The notes: a model not told the origin generated them from the sequence alone. DNA of 63,947 nucleotides from SAR202 cluster bacterium AG-426-M11 (GCA_003213095.1 QCNV01000006.1:1-63947); one strand, 5' to 3'; positions 17,692 to 27,051 are shown, numbered from the stretch's first letter. Made by a program: numbers and translations.

Positions 17692-18730
17692 CTATTGTGA
17701 TGTCTTCTTCTGAAGACGGAATTACTACATCATTTAATGTGTCTGGATTAATTGAACTTTGTACTAATTCTTCTATTTCGTCAGTCAATACCGGATTTTC
17801 TTTTAAGAATAGTTTTGCTTGTTGTCTACCTCTACCAATTTGTATTTCACCAAACGAGTAGAATGCTCCGCTTTTCTTAACTATATCACTTGCAACTGCT
17901 AGGTCTAACAAGTCTCCTTCTTTACTGATTCCTTCATTAAACATAATGTCAAATTCTGCTGTTTTAAAAGGTGCTGCAACCTTATTTTTTACTACTCTTG
18001 CTCTTACTCTATTTCCTATAATATCTGTTCCCTGTTTTATAGATTCTATCCTTCTTAAATCTATTCTCACTGAGCTATAAAATTTTAGTGCTCTACCCCC
18101 TGGTGTTGTTTCTGGGCTTCCCCAAAATACTCCTACTTTTTCCCTGACTTGGTTTATAAATACTACAGCTGTATTAGACTTACTAATTGATGATGTTAAT
18201 TTTCTAAGAGCCTGGGACATTAATCGTGCTTGAAGTCCAACATGTGTATCTCCCATGTCTCCTTCTAGTTCTGCTTTTGGTACCATCGCTGCTACGCTAT
18301 CTATTACAACTACATCTACCGCGCTACTTTTTACTAAGTATTCACAGATTTCTAGCGCCTGTTCTGCTGTGTCTGGCTGAGTTATAAGTAAATTTTCTAT
18401 ATCTACGCCACACCTACCTGCGTAACTTGGATCTAGCGCATGTTCTGCATCTATATATGCTGCTGTCCCGTTGCTTCTTTGTGCTGATGCCATTATGTGG
18501 TAGGTTAGTGTTGATTTTCCCGATGATTCTGCTCCATATATTTCTGTCACTCGCCCTTTTGGAATTCCTCCTACACCTAATGCTGCATTTAGTGAAGGAG
18601 AACCTGTTTGGATCGAATCTACTGCTACATCTTGACTGTCACCCAGCTTCATTAGAGTGCCTTTTCCAAAATGCTTATCTATCTGGCTTATTGCTAAATC
18701 TATAGCTTTGTTTTTTTCCTCTTGGTTCAT
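17684..18730 (-). CDS. recA: DNA recombinase RecA
   Basis: ATP-dependent strand-exchange protein and SOS co-protease. Walker [10 protein letters not shown] at residues 66-74, [15 protein letters not shown] (Walker B) and [22 protein letters not shown] (loop L2 region) are intact. I place the start at 18730: GGGAGG lies 7 bases upstream, giving [10 protein letters not shown] and 348 residues; an upstream in-frame ATG at 18763 would include the Shine-Dalgarno in the gene. First gene of a recA-recX-CNNM/CBS-tilS-metF run. Confidence 0.97.
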   Translation of the reverse strand: MNQEEKNKAIDLAISQIDKHFGKGTLMKLGDSQDVAVDSIQTGSPSLNAALGVGGIPKGRVTEIYGAESSGKSTLTYHIMASAQRSNGTAAYIDAEHALDPSYAGRCGVDIENLLITQPDTAEQALEICEYLVKSSAVDVVVIDSVAAMVPKAELEGDMGDTHVGLQARLMSQALRKLTSSISKSNTAVVFINQVREKVGVFWGSPETTPGGRALKFYSSVRIDLRRIESIKQGTDIIGNRVRARVVKNKVAAPFKTAEFDIMFNEGISKEGDLLDLAVASDIVKKSGAFYSFGEIQIGRGRQQAKLFLKENPVLTDEIEELVQSSINPDTLNDVVIPSSEEDITIDE

Positions 18731-18737
18731 TGGTGTT

Positions 18738-18743
18738 CCTCCC
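18738..18743 (-). promoter_or_regulatory. Shine-Dalgarno site fixing the recA start
   Basis: The minus strand reads GGGAGG, 7 bases before the ATG at 18730. It decides against the longer in-frame start at 18763. Confidence 0.8.
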
Positions 18744-18772
18744 AACTTTGAATAATTTTTCACTGTATGTTC

Positions 18773-18801
18773 ACACTAGCATATGAAAAATTAAATGTAA
18801 A
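18773..18801 (-). promoter_or_regulatory. Candidate recA promoter
   Basis: On the minus strand TTTACA (18801-18796), a 17-base spacer and TAGTGT (18778-18773) precede recA. The -10 box is a weak match. No clear LexA box is seen, only GAAC half-sites nearby. Confidence 0.35.
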
Positions 18802-18805
18802 CACA

Positions 18806-18839
18806 TTTGTTCTAATGTTTTTTTTTAATTTAGAACAAA
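18806..18839 (-). terminator. Inverted repeat after sucD, possible terminator or operator
   Basis: TTTGTTCTAA (18806-18815) and TTAGAACAAA (18830-18839) form a perfect 10-bp stem with a 14-base A/T loop, directly downstream of the sucD stop. The stem is AT-rich and the following U-tract is poor. Because the arms contain GAAC/GTTC it could instead bind a regulator of recA. Confidence 0.35.
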
Positions 18840-18843
18840 CGTA

Positions 18844-19719
18844 TTACCCAAGAGCTTCTTTTAGTGTAATTCCTATGTATGCTGGACCTGGAATGATCGA
18901 TACTCCTGCTGCAGATAGTGCTTTATTTTTTTCTTCTGCCTTACCTGCTGAGCCTGTGATGATAGCTCCTGCATGCCCCATTCTTTTCCCGGGAGGTGCA
19001 CTCTGCCCCACAATTAATGCTGCAACTGGTTTAGTGACATGATTTTTGATGAATTCAGCTGCCTCTTGTTCTTTACTGCCCCCAATTTCACCTATCATGA
19101 CTATACTGTCTGTATCTGGATCATTTTCAAACTTTTCTAAAATATCTATGAATGTAACGCCTGAAACGGGGTCGCCACCTATCCCAACACATGTAGACTG
19201 GCCTATACCTAGTTCTGTGAGTTGCCCTACGGCTTCATAGGTTAATGTTCCACTTCTTGACACAACTCCTGTTTTTCCAGGTATATGGATATGACCAGGC
19301 ATAATTCCCATTTTAAAATTTTCACCCGGTGAAATTATTCCTGGACAATTTGGACCTATTAGTGTGACATCTTTATCTTTTAAATATCTTACAACTTGAA
19401 TACTGTCTTGAACGGGTATTCCTTCAGTAATACATGCAATTACTTTGATTCCTGCATCTATTGATTCTACAATAGCGTCAGAAGCAAATGCTGGAGGAAC
19501 AAAAATTAGTGATGCGTCTGCTTTTGTTTCATGAACTGCCTGTTTAACAGTATCAAAAATAGGGACTGTGTTATTGAATTTTTGGCCACCTTTTCCTGGT
19601 GTTACTCCAGCAACAAGGTTTGCCCCGTATTCGGCAGATCTAGCTGCATGGTAGCTTCCTTCTTTGCCTGTAATTCCCTGAACTAATAATTTTGTGTTTT
19701 TATTTACTAAAATACTCAT
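18844..19719 (-). CDS. sucD: Succinate-CoA ligase alpha subunit
   Basis: Forms succinyl-CoA synthetase with SucC (TCA cycle, substrate-level phosphorylation). [15 protein letters not shown] binds Co[13 protein letters not shown] and GHAGAIITG (phospho-His loop) are intact. I choose ATG 19719 ([10 protein letters not shown], 291 residues), 10 bases after the sucC stop; an in-frame ATG at 19764 would start inside sucC and add non-homologous residues. It is transcribed with sucC. Confidence 0.95.
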   Translation of the reverse strand: MSILVNKNTKLLVQGITGKEGSYHAARSAEYGANLVAGVTPGKGGQKFNNTVPIFDTVKQAVHETKADASLIFVPPAFASDAIVESIDAGIKVIACITEGIPVQDSIQVVRYLKDKDVTLIGPNCPGIISPGENFKMGIMPGHIHIPGKTGVVSRSGTLTYEAVGQLTELGIGQSTCVGIGGDPVSGVTFIDILEKFENDPDTDSIVMIGEIGGSKEQEAAEFIKNHVTKPVAALIVGQSAPPGKRMGHAGAIITGSAGKAEEKNKALSAAGVSIIPGPAYIGITLKEALG

Positions 19720-19729
19720 TTGATATCCG

Positions 19730-20887
19730 TTATTTGATTTTGTTAATAGCTGTAGCAGCTTCATCTAAAGTGTTTACTAAAGTGATTTCTAAATCTGAAT
19801 TTGATAAAATTTCTCTACCTTCATCAGCATTAGTTCCCAACATTCGAACTATCATTGGTTTCATCATTTTTGGTTCTTCTTTAGATGCCATAATAAACCC
19901 TCTAGCTGCGATATCACATCTGAGAATTCCTCCAAATAAATTAACTAACACAACATCTACGCTTTGGTCTGATAAAACAAGTTTTAATGCTTTGGAAACT
20001 TTTTCTTCATCTGCTCCCCCTCCAATATCTAGAAAGTTTGCAGGTGATGCACCAGATGCACTAGCAACGTCCATGGTGGCCATAGCTAATCCTGCACCGT
20101 TTACTATACATCCAATATTTCCATCTAATTTCACATAATTAATATCGTTTTCTCTTGCCTCAACCTCTCTAGGGTCTTCTTGTGATGGGTCAGACATTTC
20201 TTGGATGTCTTTATGTCTAAAAACGGCATCATCATCAATATTTAATTTTGCGTCAGCAGCTATAATTTCACCACTTGTAGTAATAACCAGAGGGTTTATT
20301 TCGATTAGTGAGGCGTCTGTATTGACGAAAACGTTATACAAATTTTGAATTAAAGTAGTCGCGGGCCTGATTTGAGTTTGTTCCATTCCTAATCCGTATG
20401 CTATTTCACGTCCTTGAAATGGTTGAAATCCTAAAACGGGGTCAATCGGAATAGTAAGAATTTTTTCAGGAGATGTTTCTGCAATTTCTTCGATATCCAT
20501 TCCTCCTGCTTCACTAGCTATGATTACTATTCCTTTTGTTGCTCCGTCAATTACCATCCCCAAGTACAATTCTTTTTGAATATCTATTCCCTGTTCAATT
20601 AAAACTTTTTGTACGGGGACCCCCTCAGGGCCTGTTTGAAATGTAACTAGATTGGAGCCTAGAATAGCTTTGGCAGCTTTTTGAGCTTCATCTGGGCTAT
20701 GCACAACCTTAACTCCCCCGCCTTTTCCTCTCCCTCCTGCATGAACCTGGGCTTTTACCACTACAGTTTGTCCTAAATCTGATGCAGCTGTTTTAGCTTC
20801 TTGGGGAGTTTCGGCAGTGATACCATTTGGAACAGGAATGTTGAATTTTTTTAATATATTCTTCGCTTGATATTCGTGAAGTTTCAT
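19730..20887 (-). CDS. sucC: Succinate-CoA ligase (ADP-forming) beta subunit
   Basis: ATP-grasp subunit. [22 protein letters not shown] starts the family exactly; [16 protein letters not shown] is the nucleotide-binding loop, followed by [17 protein letters not shown] and [10 protein letters not shown]. Length 385 is standard. It starts 18 bases after the tRNA-Ser gene on the same strand, so the tRNA may lie in its leader. Confidence 0.95.
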   Translation of the reverse strand: MKLHEYQAKNILKKFNIPVPNGITAETPQEAKTAASDLGQTVVVKAQVHAGGRGKGGGVKVVHSPDEAQKAAKAILGSNLVTFQTGPEGVPVQKVLIEQGIDIQKELYLGMVIDGATKGIVIIASEAGGMDIEEIAETSPEKILTIPIDPVLGFQPFQGREIAYGLGMEQTQIRPATTLIQNLYNVFVNTDASLIEINPLVITTSGEIIAADAKLNIDDDAVFRHKDIQEMSDPSQEDPREVEARENDINYVKLDGNIGCIVNGAGLAMATMDVASASGASPANFLDIGGGADEEKVSKALKLVLSDQSVDVVLVNLFGGILRCDIAARGFIMASKEEPKMMKPMIVRMLGTNADEGREILSNSDLEITLVNTLDEAATAINKIK

Positions 20888-20905
20888 ATCTTGTCCTTAT
20901 TAATT

Positions 20906-20995
20906 TGGCGGAGGGTGTGGGATTCGAACCCACGATACCCGTGAGGGTATGCCAGTTTTCAAGACTGGTGCATTCGTCCACTCTGCCAACCCTCC
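20906..20995 (-). tRNA. tRNA-Ser (anticodon UGA)
   Basis: A 90-base class II tRNA. Acceptor stem GGAGGGT/ACCCTCC with discriminator G and an encoded CCA end; D-arm GCAGAGTGG...; anticodon stem CCAGT/ACTGG with loop CTTGAAA giving anticodon UGA; a long variable arm (ATACCC/GGGTAT pairing) diagnostic of serine; T-loop TTCGAAT. It reads UCA and other UCN codons. Located upstream of sucC. Confidence 0.97.
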
Positions 20996-21055
20996 ATAAT
21001 CGTTGTATATTCTAGTGCTAACCTCTTGGTCTCAGCAACATGGGAAATGAATTAT

Positions 21056-21835
21056 TTAAACTAAAGGCCAAGGAATATCAGTGTTAGGGTTTAAAATTGG
21101 AATCATTGGGTTAGCAATTATCTGTTCCATTCTACTGATCAGTGAGGTGAATTCTTCATGAGAAAGTAATTTTTTTATTTCTTGGTTTTCTTTTAATTCT
21201 ATTAAAGCTTGTGATATGTCATGAATAAATTGGCTTGGAATTTTTTTACCACAAAATTCAAACATTACAGTTCTCAATTTAAATTCAGAATTAAAAGTTA
21301 GCCCATGATCTATGGACCAAATTACATTTTTACTATCAGAAATACAATGACCTGCTTTTCTGTCTGCATTATTTGTAATTAAATCAAAAATTGCTATAGG
21401 AAAAAGATCATCTAAATTTTTTTCTCTAATTTCAAAGAACGTAATTCTAGGGTCACATTCTATATAATTTTGAACAGACCCTAATCCATATGGACCATTT
21501 CTGATAATTGTTAATGGTATATTTGGCCATCCTAATATTTTGCTTAAAACGTATGATGCTCTTTCTCTTTTGTATAAGGTTTTGTTTTTGAAATCATATA
21601 GCGGTTTTTCTCCATCTCTTGGTTTGTAAATTACTCGTATACAATCTGAATCATCAACCTCTATCCACATCATAAATGTGTAATTGGACCCCCACGGCAT
21701 GGTGTGCCCGCCGATAAAATTACCACTTTTAATGTGATAACTTAATTCAGCTTCTTCTAAATCTGCAATGTGTTTGGGGGGAGTAGGAAATAAGTCTCTA
21801 GGATCAGAAGATTCATTTATATCATTTGAATTCAT
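21056..21835 (-). CDS. SCO1664 family protein (PI3/4-kinase-like fold)
   Basis: A 259-residue protein. It has an ATP-lysine-like IRVIYKPRDGEKPLYDF segment, then VLSKILGWPNIPLTII and the catalytic-type FDLITNNADRKAGHC and SIDHGLTF motifs seen in phosphatidylinositol-kinase-related folds. This matches SCO1664 family proteins, almost always next to DUF3090 genes in Actinobacteria and Chloroflexota. Substrate unknown. It follows the DUF3090 gene by 8 bases. The third partner often seen, a MSMEG_4193-type histidine phosphatase, is not nearby. Confidence 0.8.
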   Translation of the reverse strand: MNSNDINESSDPRDLFPTPPKHIADLEEAELSYHIKSGNFIGGHTMPWGSNYTFMMWIEVDDSDCIRVIYKPRDGEKPLYDFKNKTLYKRERASYVLSKILGWPNIPLTIIRNGPYGLGSVQNYIECDPRITFFEIREKNLDDLFPIAIFDLITNNADRKAGHCISDSKNVIWSIDHGLTFNSEFKLRTVMFEFCGKKIPSQFIHDISQALIELKENQEIKKLLSHEEFTSLISRMEQIIANPMIPILNPNTDIPWPLV

Positions 21836-21843
21836 TTTGGAAT

Positions 21844-22356
21844 CTAAATTATCAGTTCTTTTGAATGACCATTTCTGTAGTCACAGCAATGCTCATCTGG
21901 ATTAATTGGTTTGTGACACAATTCACAAATTGGTCTACCGGCAGAAACTATTTCTAGTCCTTGATTTATAAATGTTTTTAATTGATTTGTATCAATCCAA
22001 ATTCTTAATGTGGTTTCATCAGAACTACTTGATGGATCATATGCATCAATTAAAAACATCTTTGAGTTCTCATCGAATCCAAATGCTATCTTATTAGTCT
22101 TGAATTCAATTTTTGACAAGCCAGGAGCTTCCTTTTCTACAGGAGGAAATGTATATGCATTTTCATCTGGCTTAACATCTTTTATTAATTGATTCATACT
22201 TTTACATAATTCAGATAATTGTTCTTTTTCTACCCAAATTAAAGCGTTGCTACTAGCGCTATCTATGTTGATTCGAAATGTTCTCATTCCCGGATCACCA
22301 AATGTTTCGGGATAAAATTTTGAAATTTCAGTGAATTGAAAATCTGGTTCAGCCAT
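21844..22356 (-). CDS. DUF3090 family protein
   Basis: A 170-residue soluble protein of unknown function. FRINIDSASSNALIWVEKEQLSEL and the mirrored LRIWIDTNQLKTFINQGLEIVSAGRPICELCHKPINPDEHCC...NGH are the family's duplicated beta module and C-terminal zinc-knuckle signature. AAGGA precedes the ATG. It forms a two-gene unit with the SCO1664 protein and is divergent from rpsU across a 135-base intergenic region. Confidence 0.8.
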   Translation of the reverse strand: MAEPDFQFTEISKFYPETFGDPGMRTFRINIDSASSNALIWVEKEQLSELCKSMNQLIKDVKPDENAYTFPPVEKEAPGLSKIEFKTNKIAFGFDENSKMFLIDAYDPSSSSDETTLRIWIDTNQLKTFINQGLEIVSAGRPICELCHKPINPDEHCCDYRNGHSKELII

Positions 22357-22378
22357 ATTTTTCCTTTATAAAACTATA

Positions 22379-22399
22379 CATATGTAAAATTTGTATATG
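22379..22399. promoter_or_regulatory. Near-palindrome in the DUF3090-rpsU divergent region
   Basis: A 21-base dyad centred at 22389, with arms CATATGTAAA and TTTGTATATG and two mismatched positions. It sits just upstream of the DUF3090 start and could be an operator for one or both directions. Confidence 0.3.
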
Positions 22400-22443
22400 C
22401 ATTAATTGATATTTCAGCGATATGATTCATTATACCTATATGC

Positions 22444-22449
22444 TATACT
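22444..22449 (+). promoter_or_regulatory. Extended -10 promoter element for rpsU
   Basis: TGCTATACT (22441-22449) is an extended -10 with near-consensus TATACT, about 43 bases before the rpsU start. No good -35 box is seen at 16-18 bases, which is tolerated by extended -10 promoters. Confidence 0.45.
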
Positions 22450-22491
22450 CTAACCTCCCTAATTGGTAATTGTTTATTTTGGAGGAAAAAT

Positions 22492-22683
22492 TTGGCTTAC
22501 GTTAGTCTTCGAGAAGGAGAAGAACCAGAAGTTTTACTTAAAAGGTTTCAGACTCAAATGCAGAGGTCTGGAATTTTACGCGAGCTTCGTAATAGAAGAT
22601 TTTTTCGTTCCAAAGGTGAACAAGAACGTCTTGATAGACAACGAGGTATTCGAAGATTGAGGAGAAGAAGGACTAGAAGCTAA
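22492..22683 (+). CDS. rpsU: 30S ribosomal protein S21
   Basis: A 63-residue, very basic small-subunit protein. It starts at TTG behind GGAGG (22481-22485). VSLREGEEPEVLLKRFQTQMQRSGILRELRNRRFF matches S21, with the Arg-rich tail RLRRRRTRS. Another ORF over the same bases in a different frame is a shadow. The BioD/DRTGG gene follows after 31 bases. Confidence 0.92.
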   Translation: MAYVSLREGEEPEVLLKRFQTQMQRSGILRELRNRRFFRSKGEQERLDRQRGIRRLRRRRTRS

Positions 22684-22714
22684 TTGTCTAGTATTCTCCA
22701 AATAAGGGTTTAGT

Positions 22715-23644
22715 ATGAGTGTTTTATTTGTAACATCTACTTCTGTCGGATCTGGTAAGACGTTTTTTAGTTATTCTCTTTCTCAATGTTTAATTAATCA
22801 AAACAAAATTGTAGAGTTGATTCACTTAGTTCCTGACCAACAAAATGATTTGTTTGATCAAAGTTATGTTCCAGATTTGTTACCTTCTAAAATCATGTCT
22901 GTAAATGAATTTAATTTATCAATTAATGAACTCGACCAAAATAAAAACTTGATTGTAAAAGTTTCTCATCATATATCACTTGATGAGTTGAAAACTGTTG
23001 TACAAAATTGTCAGGGTAAAATAATTTCTGTTTTAGATTTTTCTAATTGTGTAGATCAAATTCAATATTTGTCAGAATTGGGTGATGAGTTATGCGGGGT
23101 AGTGGTTAATTTTGTCACTAAATTTGGCGAATCAAATTTAACTGAAGATATCATTCCCTCCTTTGTGAAATCAAATATTTCAGTGTTGGCAACTATTCCA
23201 GAGAACCGAACTTTATTGTCTCTTACTGTCCAACAAATATCAGATATATTAGGTGCGAGGTTTTTTAATGGTAATGATTACTCTAATCAATTGGTAGAAC
23301 ATTACATGGTTGGTGGTTTTGGAATGGATCCTGGTGAAATGATTTTTAATACTTTGGATGATAAAGCTGTAATTGTTAGAGGTGATCGTCCAGATGTTCA
23401 AATGTCGGCTTTATCTACAGAGATGTCTTGTTTTATTATGACAGGTGGGTTAGAACCAATAGAATACGTGAAGTATGAAGCAAATGAAGAGCAAGTTCCA
23501 ATTTTGGTGGTAGATTCTAATACTTTAGACACAATGGATCGAATAAATGAAATCCAAAATTTTTCAAAATTTGATCATCCAAAAAAATTAAATGTTGGGT
23601 GTGAGTTAGTTACTGATAATTTTAATTTTGAAGTTTTAAGTTAA
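22715..23644 (+). CDS. BioD-like P-loop protein with DRTGG domain (phosphotransacetylase family)
   Basis: A 309-residue cytosolic protein. Residues 1-190 form a BioD/CobB-like ATPase with P-loop STSVGSGKT; residues about 210-309 match the DRTGG domain (VGGFGMDPGEMIF, VIVRGDRPDVQMSAL, CFIMTGGLEPI). This arrangement resembles the N-terminal part of Pta and stand-alone phosphotransacetylase family proteins; the acetyltransferase domain itself is absent. Role likely regulatory or nucleotide-sensing, but unknown. Its 3' end overlaps convergent ggt by 9 bases. Confidence 0.75.
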   Translation: MSVLFVTSTSVGSGKTFFSYSLSQCLINQNKIVELIHLVPDQQNDLFDQSYVPDLLPSKIMSVNEFNLSINELDQNKNLIVKVSHHISLDELKTVVQNCQGKIISVLDFSNCVDQIQYLSELGDELCGVVVNFVTKFGESNLTEDIIPSFVKSNISVLATIPENRTLLSLTVQQISDILGARFFNGNDYSNQLVEHYMVGGFGMDPGEMIFNTLDDKAVIVRGDRPDVQMSALSTEMSCFIMTGGLEPIEYVKYEANEEQVPILVVDSNTLDTMDRINEIQNFSKFDHPKKLNVGCELVTDNFNFEVLS

Positions 23645-25348
23645 ACCCTGCGCGTATGCGGTGTGAAAAGAGTCAACCCCCGCTCTCAATTGATTATTTT
23701 TTCGAGTAATAGCTACAGGACTTGCAAACATATTTATTCCGGACCTCAACAACTCATCTGAAAGTTTGTTGATTTTGTGACCTTTTTGAATGAGTTCATT
23801 GATTGTATTTTGATCGATTCCAGAGGTCAGATCTGTAAAATCAGAACTACAGTCTACACGAGGAGAATCTATGGCTTCTTGAGGGTTCAAATTGTAGTCA
23901 ATCATTTTGACTAACAATGAAGTTACACAATTAGTTATACGTCTTCCTCCAGATGCCCCTACCGCTATTTCTACTCCATCATTTCCTAGTACGATACAGG
24001 GTGTCATGTTATTTAAAGGGTATTTTCCGGGTGCTACAGAGTTCACTCTGCCTGGAACAGGGTCGTACCACATCATTCCATTATTCATCACAACCCCAGT
24101 ACCTTTGGGAATGATTCCTGAACCAAATCCTGACATAATTGTATTTGTGATTGACACTGCATTGCCATCTCCGTCAATTACGGCCAAATGTGTGGTTCCA
24201 TTATCAGGGCTAGGGGTACTTGGATCAGCAAAAGTATTTGGCTCTCTACCTTCTTGAATCCAAGGATTTCCAAATTCAAAATTGTTAGGAGCAGTTTTTT
24301 TAATTTCTAATGCACGAATTTTTGAGTATTCATCTGAAACTAAGCCATTCCATGGTACATCTGTAAATTCAGGGTCTGCTAAATACTGGAATCTATCAGC
24401 ATATGCCATTTTGGCCGCACATATATAGTGATGAAGCATTTCGGGTGAGTTATGATCAAATTTTTTGAAATCTATATTATTTAAAATTTTTAAGGTCATT
24501 GCACTGGTAATTCCGGCAGAAGCATAGGGAGGAACACGTAGTGTTTTATTTCTATATTTAAATTCTAAGCCTTTCCATATGAACGGTTTATATTGATCAA
24601 AATCATCAAAATTTAAAATGCCACCATTTTCTTGGATATCTTCAACTATTTTTTTTGTAATATCTCCTCTGTAAAAAGAATCGATTCCGTGATCATGAAT
24701 TTCTATTAATGTTCTAGCTAAATCAGATTGTATTAATTTATTTTCACCGTTAGTCATATGAGCGAAATTTAAATTGCCATTTGGCAAAAAAGTTTTTCCC
24801 AATTCTGAGTACCGATTTAACATTGGTAACATACTTGCTAATTTATATAGAGAAAACCATTCTGGTTGAAACCCATTTTTTGCAAGTGTGATAGCAGGCG
24901 TAATAGTTTCTTTGAAGGGTAGTTTTCCAAATTTTTTATGTGCTTCGTATAAGCCTGCCAGACATCCAGGAACAGCTATAGATTTAAATCCATGTATATT
25001 TTCATCATTTTTAACTCCAGCCCATCCAAATCCTTCTGTAGATGCTTCTCCAGTAAGTTCAAACATGTTAGGAGTACCCTTAAGAGGTCCTTTCATAGGG
25101 AATCCTATAACTCCTCCTTCATTTCCAACTTGAAATACCATATATCCACCTCCACCAATTCCGCTTGATTCAGGTTCTACAACTCCTATCGCAAGACATG
25201 ATGCTACAGCAGCGTCTATAGCGTTTCCTCCTGCTTCTAACATGTCTATACCCGCTTGCGTTGCTAATCTATCTTTAGTCGCAACCATTCCTTTTGTGGA
25301 TTGAGGTTCAGATTTTTGAAATGTTAAGTTAGTTTGTAAGTTTGACAT
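23636..25348 (-). CDS. Gamma-glutamyltransferase family Ntn-hydrolase
   Basis: A 570-residue proenzyme. GGNAIDAAVASCLAIGVVEPESSGIGGGGYM is the large-subunit signature, and NGTTHLAVIDGDGNAVSITNT contains the autocatalytic Thr that becomes the small-subunit nucleophile. There is no signal peptide, so it appears cytosolic, unlike secreted glutathione hydrolases; it may be an acylase-like or amino-acid-processing GGT. Substrate unproven. It is convergent with the DRTGG gene and divergent from the nuo operon. Confidence 0.85.
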   Translation of the reverse strand: MSNLQTNLTFQKSEPQSTKGMVATKDRLATQAGIDMLEAGGNAIDAAVASCLAIGVVEPESSGIGGGGYMVFQVGNEGGVIGFPMKGPLKGTPNMFELTGEASTEGFGWAGVKNDENIHGFKSIAVPGCLAGLYEAHKKFGKLPFKETITPAITLAKNGFQPEWFSLYKLASMLPMLNRYSELGKTFLPNGNLNFAHMTNGENKLIQSDLARTLIEIHDHGIDSFYRGDITKKIVEDIQENGGILNFDDFDQYKPFIWKGLEFKYRNKTLRVPPYASAGITSAMTLKILNNIDFKKFDHNSPEMLHHYICAAKMAYADRFQYLADPEFTDVPWNGLVSDEYSKIRALEIKKTAPNNFEFGNPWIQEGREPNTFADPSTPSPDNGTTHLAVIDGDGNAVSITNTIMSGFGSGIIPKGTGVVMNNGMMWYDPVPGRVNSVAPGKYPLNNMTPCIVLGNDGVEIAVGASGGRRITNCVTSLLVKMIDYNLNPQEAIDSPRVDCSSDFTDLTSGIDQNTINELIQKGHKINKLSDELLRSGINMFASPVAITRKNNQLRAGVDSFHTAYAQGLT

Positions 25349-25486
25349 TTGTTGACCTTTGAATTTTTGAGTAGTTTATACAATTTTTAAGAAAAATGTT
25401 ACGAAGTATTTGTATTTTAAATTTTGCTTATTAGAAACCTTCTTATATGTTAAACTCATTCCTAGATTTTGAGATATTAATATGAG

Positions 25487-25867
25487 GTGTATTTCACTGA
25501 AATGTATGATGTAAATTGGACAGCTGTAATAGTGGTTGCCATTGTTGGAGTATTAGCAGCCTTAGGAATGTTTTTAGCCTCTAGGATAATTTCTCCTAGA
25601 AGGCCATCTGAATTGAAAGATACTCCATATGAATGTGGGATACCGGCGTCTCCGTATAATTGGTCTCAAATTCAAATTAGATATTATGTTTTTGCAATTT
25701 TATTCATAATTTTTGACGTAGAGGCTGTTTTTCTATTTCCTTGGGCCATGGTGTTTCTAAAAGATTTTGTTAGTGCTGCTGTTTTTTATGAAATGCTAAT
25801 ATTCATGGCTATATTATTTTTTGGTGTGATTTATGGTTGGAAAAAAGGTGTATTGCAATGGAAATAA
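25487..25867 (+). CDS. nuoA: NADH-quinone oxidoreductase subunit A
   Basis: Three-helix membrane subunit of complex [41 protein letters not shown] is the conserved NuoA segment with the quinone-site Cys. The start is ambiguous: GTG 25487 gives 126 residues; ATG 25502 (MYDVNWTAV) uses the GAGGTG at 25484-25489 as Shine-Dalgarno at a longish spacing. First gene of an eleven-gene operon. Confidence 0.92.
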   Translation: MYFTEMYDVNWTAVIVVAIVGVLAALGMFLASRIISPRRPSELKDTPYECGIPASPYNWSQIQIRYYVFAILFIIFDVEAVFLFPWAMVFLKDFVSAAVFYEMLIFMAILFFGVIYGWKKGVLQWK

Positions 25868-26424
25868 ATGAAAATTCTCAATTTATTCCTCAAGAGAAAA
25901 TTCTAGGTCAAGGATATAAAGCTGGTGAAGGAAACAATCCTGCAGATAGTGTTTTCAATAAGGTTTTGCCCAATGCTTTGACTGTGAAATCAGATGAATT
26001 ATTTTCTTTAGCAAGAAAATCTTCTTTGTGGACACTTTCTTTTGGTTTAGCTTGTTGTGCTATAGAGATGATTAGTACTCATGCTTCTCATCATGATTTG
26101 GATAGATTTGGAATTGTTACTTGGCCATCTCCAAGGCAGGCTGATGTAATGATTGTTGCAGGTACTGTTGTTAAAAAGATGGCTGATCCTATTAAGCTTT
26201 TATACGAACAAATGCCCGATCCTAAATGGGTCATAGCTATGGGAAGTTGTGCTACAAATGGAGGTCCTTACTACAAGTCATATTCTGTAGTGATGGGTGT
26301 AGACCATTTAATCCCTGTAGATGTTTATGTGCCAGGATGTCCTCCCCGTCCAGAAGCTTTGCAGTATGGAATCTTGCAACTACAAGAAAAAATTAAATTA
26401 GACGCTCGCAATAGAGATGTTTAG
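25858..26424 (+). CDS. nuoB: NADH-quinone oxidoreductase subunit B
   Basis: Peripheral-arm subunit carrying cluster N2, the last Fe-S centre before quinone. Ligands are visible in [18 protein letters not shown] and [11 protein letters not shown] take ATG 25858 (MEINENSQF, 188 residues), which overlaps the end of nuoA and follows AAGGTG; an in-frame ATG at 25837 lies deeper in nuoA. Translational coupling to nuoA is likely. Confidence 0.95.
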   Translation: MEINENSQFIPQEKILGQGYKAGEGNNPADSVFNKVLPNALTVKSDELFSLARKSSLWTLSFGLACCAIEMISTHASHHDLDRFGIVTWPSPRQADVMIVAGTVVKKMADPIKLLYEQMPDPKWVIAMGSCATNGGPYYKSYSVVMGVDHLIPVDVYVPGCPPRPEALQYGILQLQEKIKLDARNRDV

Positions 26425-26442
26425 TTAAATTAGGTGTAATAG

Positions 26443-27048
26443 ATGGCAGATCCCAAAAATCCAGATAGTGAAAAAATAGTAGACCCTACTGCGGCAGGCA
26501 AATCAGATTTAAAATCTGAGGTTAAAAAACCGGTTCGCAAAGAAAGAGAAGTGCCTACTGTACCTGTTAATTTAGACGAGAAAAGTGAACAACTTTCATC
26601 TTTTCTTGAATCGAATTGTCCAGAAAATATATCAGCATTGATTGGTGCTGAAGCAGATATTGTGACTATTACTGTGGATAAAAACAATTTAATAGATGCT
26701 TGTAATTATTTGAAAAATGACAACAAACTTCAATTTAATTATTTGTCTTTGGTTACTGTAGTTGATTATGAAGCAATTTCTGAAACTTTTGAATTAAATT
26801 ATCATTTAGTGTCACTGAAGTTTAGGCAAAAAATTGCTATCAAATGCAATCTGTCCGTTAATGATTTATCTATACCTTCAATTTCAAAAATTTGGACTAC
26901 AGCAAATTGGTTTGAAAGAGAGAGTCATGATTTATTTGGTGTGATTTTTGAAGGTCATCCAAATTTGGCTCCCTTACTTTTGTATGAAGAATTTGAAGGA
27001 TTTCCTGGAAGAAAAAGTTTTCCTTTTCATGATTATCAAGAGTGGTAA
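26443..27048 (+). CDS. nuoC: NADH-quinone oxidoreductase subunit C
   Basis: The 30-kDa type subunit. WFERESHDLFGVIFEGHPNL and FPGRKSFPFHDY are the conserved motifs (about residues 160-200). The first 45 or so residues are a charged, Pro/Lys/Glu-rich extension not needed for the fold. Length 201. It lies between nuoB (18 bases) and nuoD (3 bases). Confidence 0.93.
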   Translation: MADPKNPDSEKIVDPTAAGKSDLKSEVKKPVRKEREVPTVPVNLDEKSEQLSSFLESNCPENISALIGAEADIVTITVDKNNLIDACNYLKNDNKLQFNYLSLVTVVDYEAISETFELNYHLVSLKFRQKIAIKCNLSVNDLSIPSISKIWTTANWFERESHDLFGVIFEGHPNLAPLLLYEEFEGFPGRKSFPFHDYQEW

Positions 27049-27051
27049 ATT

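Noticed and set aside
18731-18763. Upstream in-frame start for recA
   Set aside because: It would include the strong GGGAGG site and add 11 residues with no RecA homology.
18731-18843. Classical LexA box (GAAC-N4-GTTC) upstream of recA
   Set aside because: Only single half-sites or widely spaced GAAC/GTTC are present; no proper box was found.
19720-19764. Upstream in-frame start for sucD
   Set aside because: It lies inside sucC and adds residues absent from SucD; the start at 19719 gives the family length.
22463-22660. Longer open frame overlapping rpsU in another reading frame
   Set aside because: The frame of rpsU has the S21 sequence and a GGAGG at the right distance; the other frame has no recognisable protein.
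25349-25486. Promoter for the nuo operon
   Set aside because: TTGCTT at 25424 and several TA-rich -10-like hexamers exist, but none has an acceptable spacer; I could not choose one.
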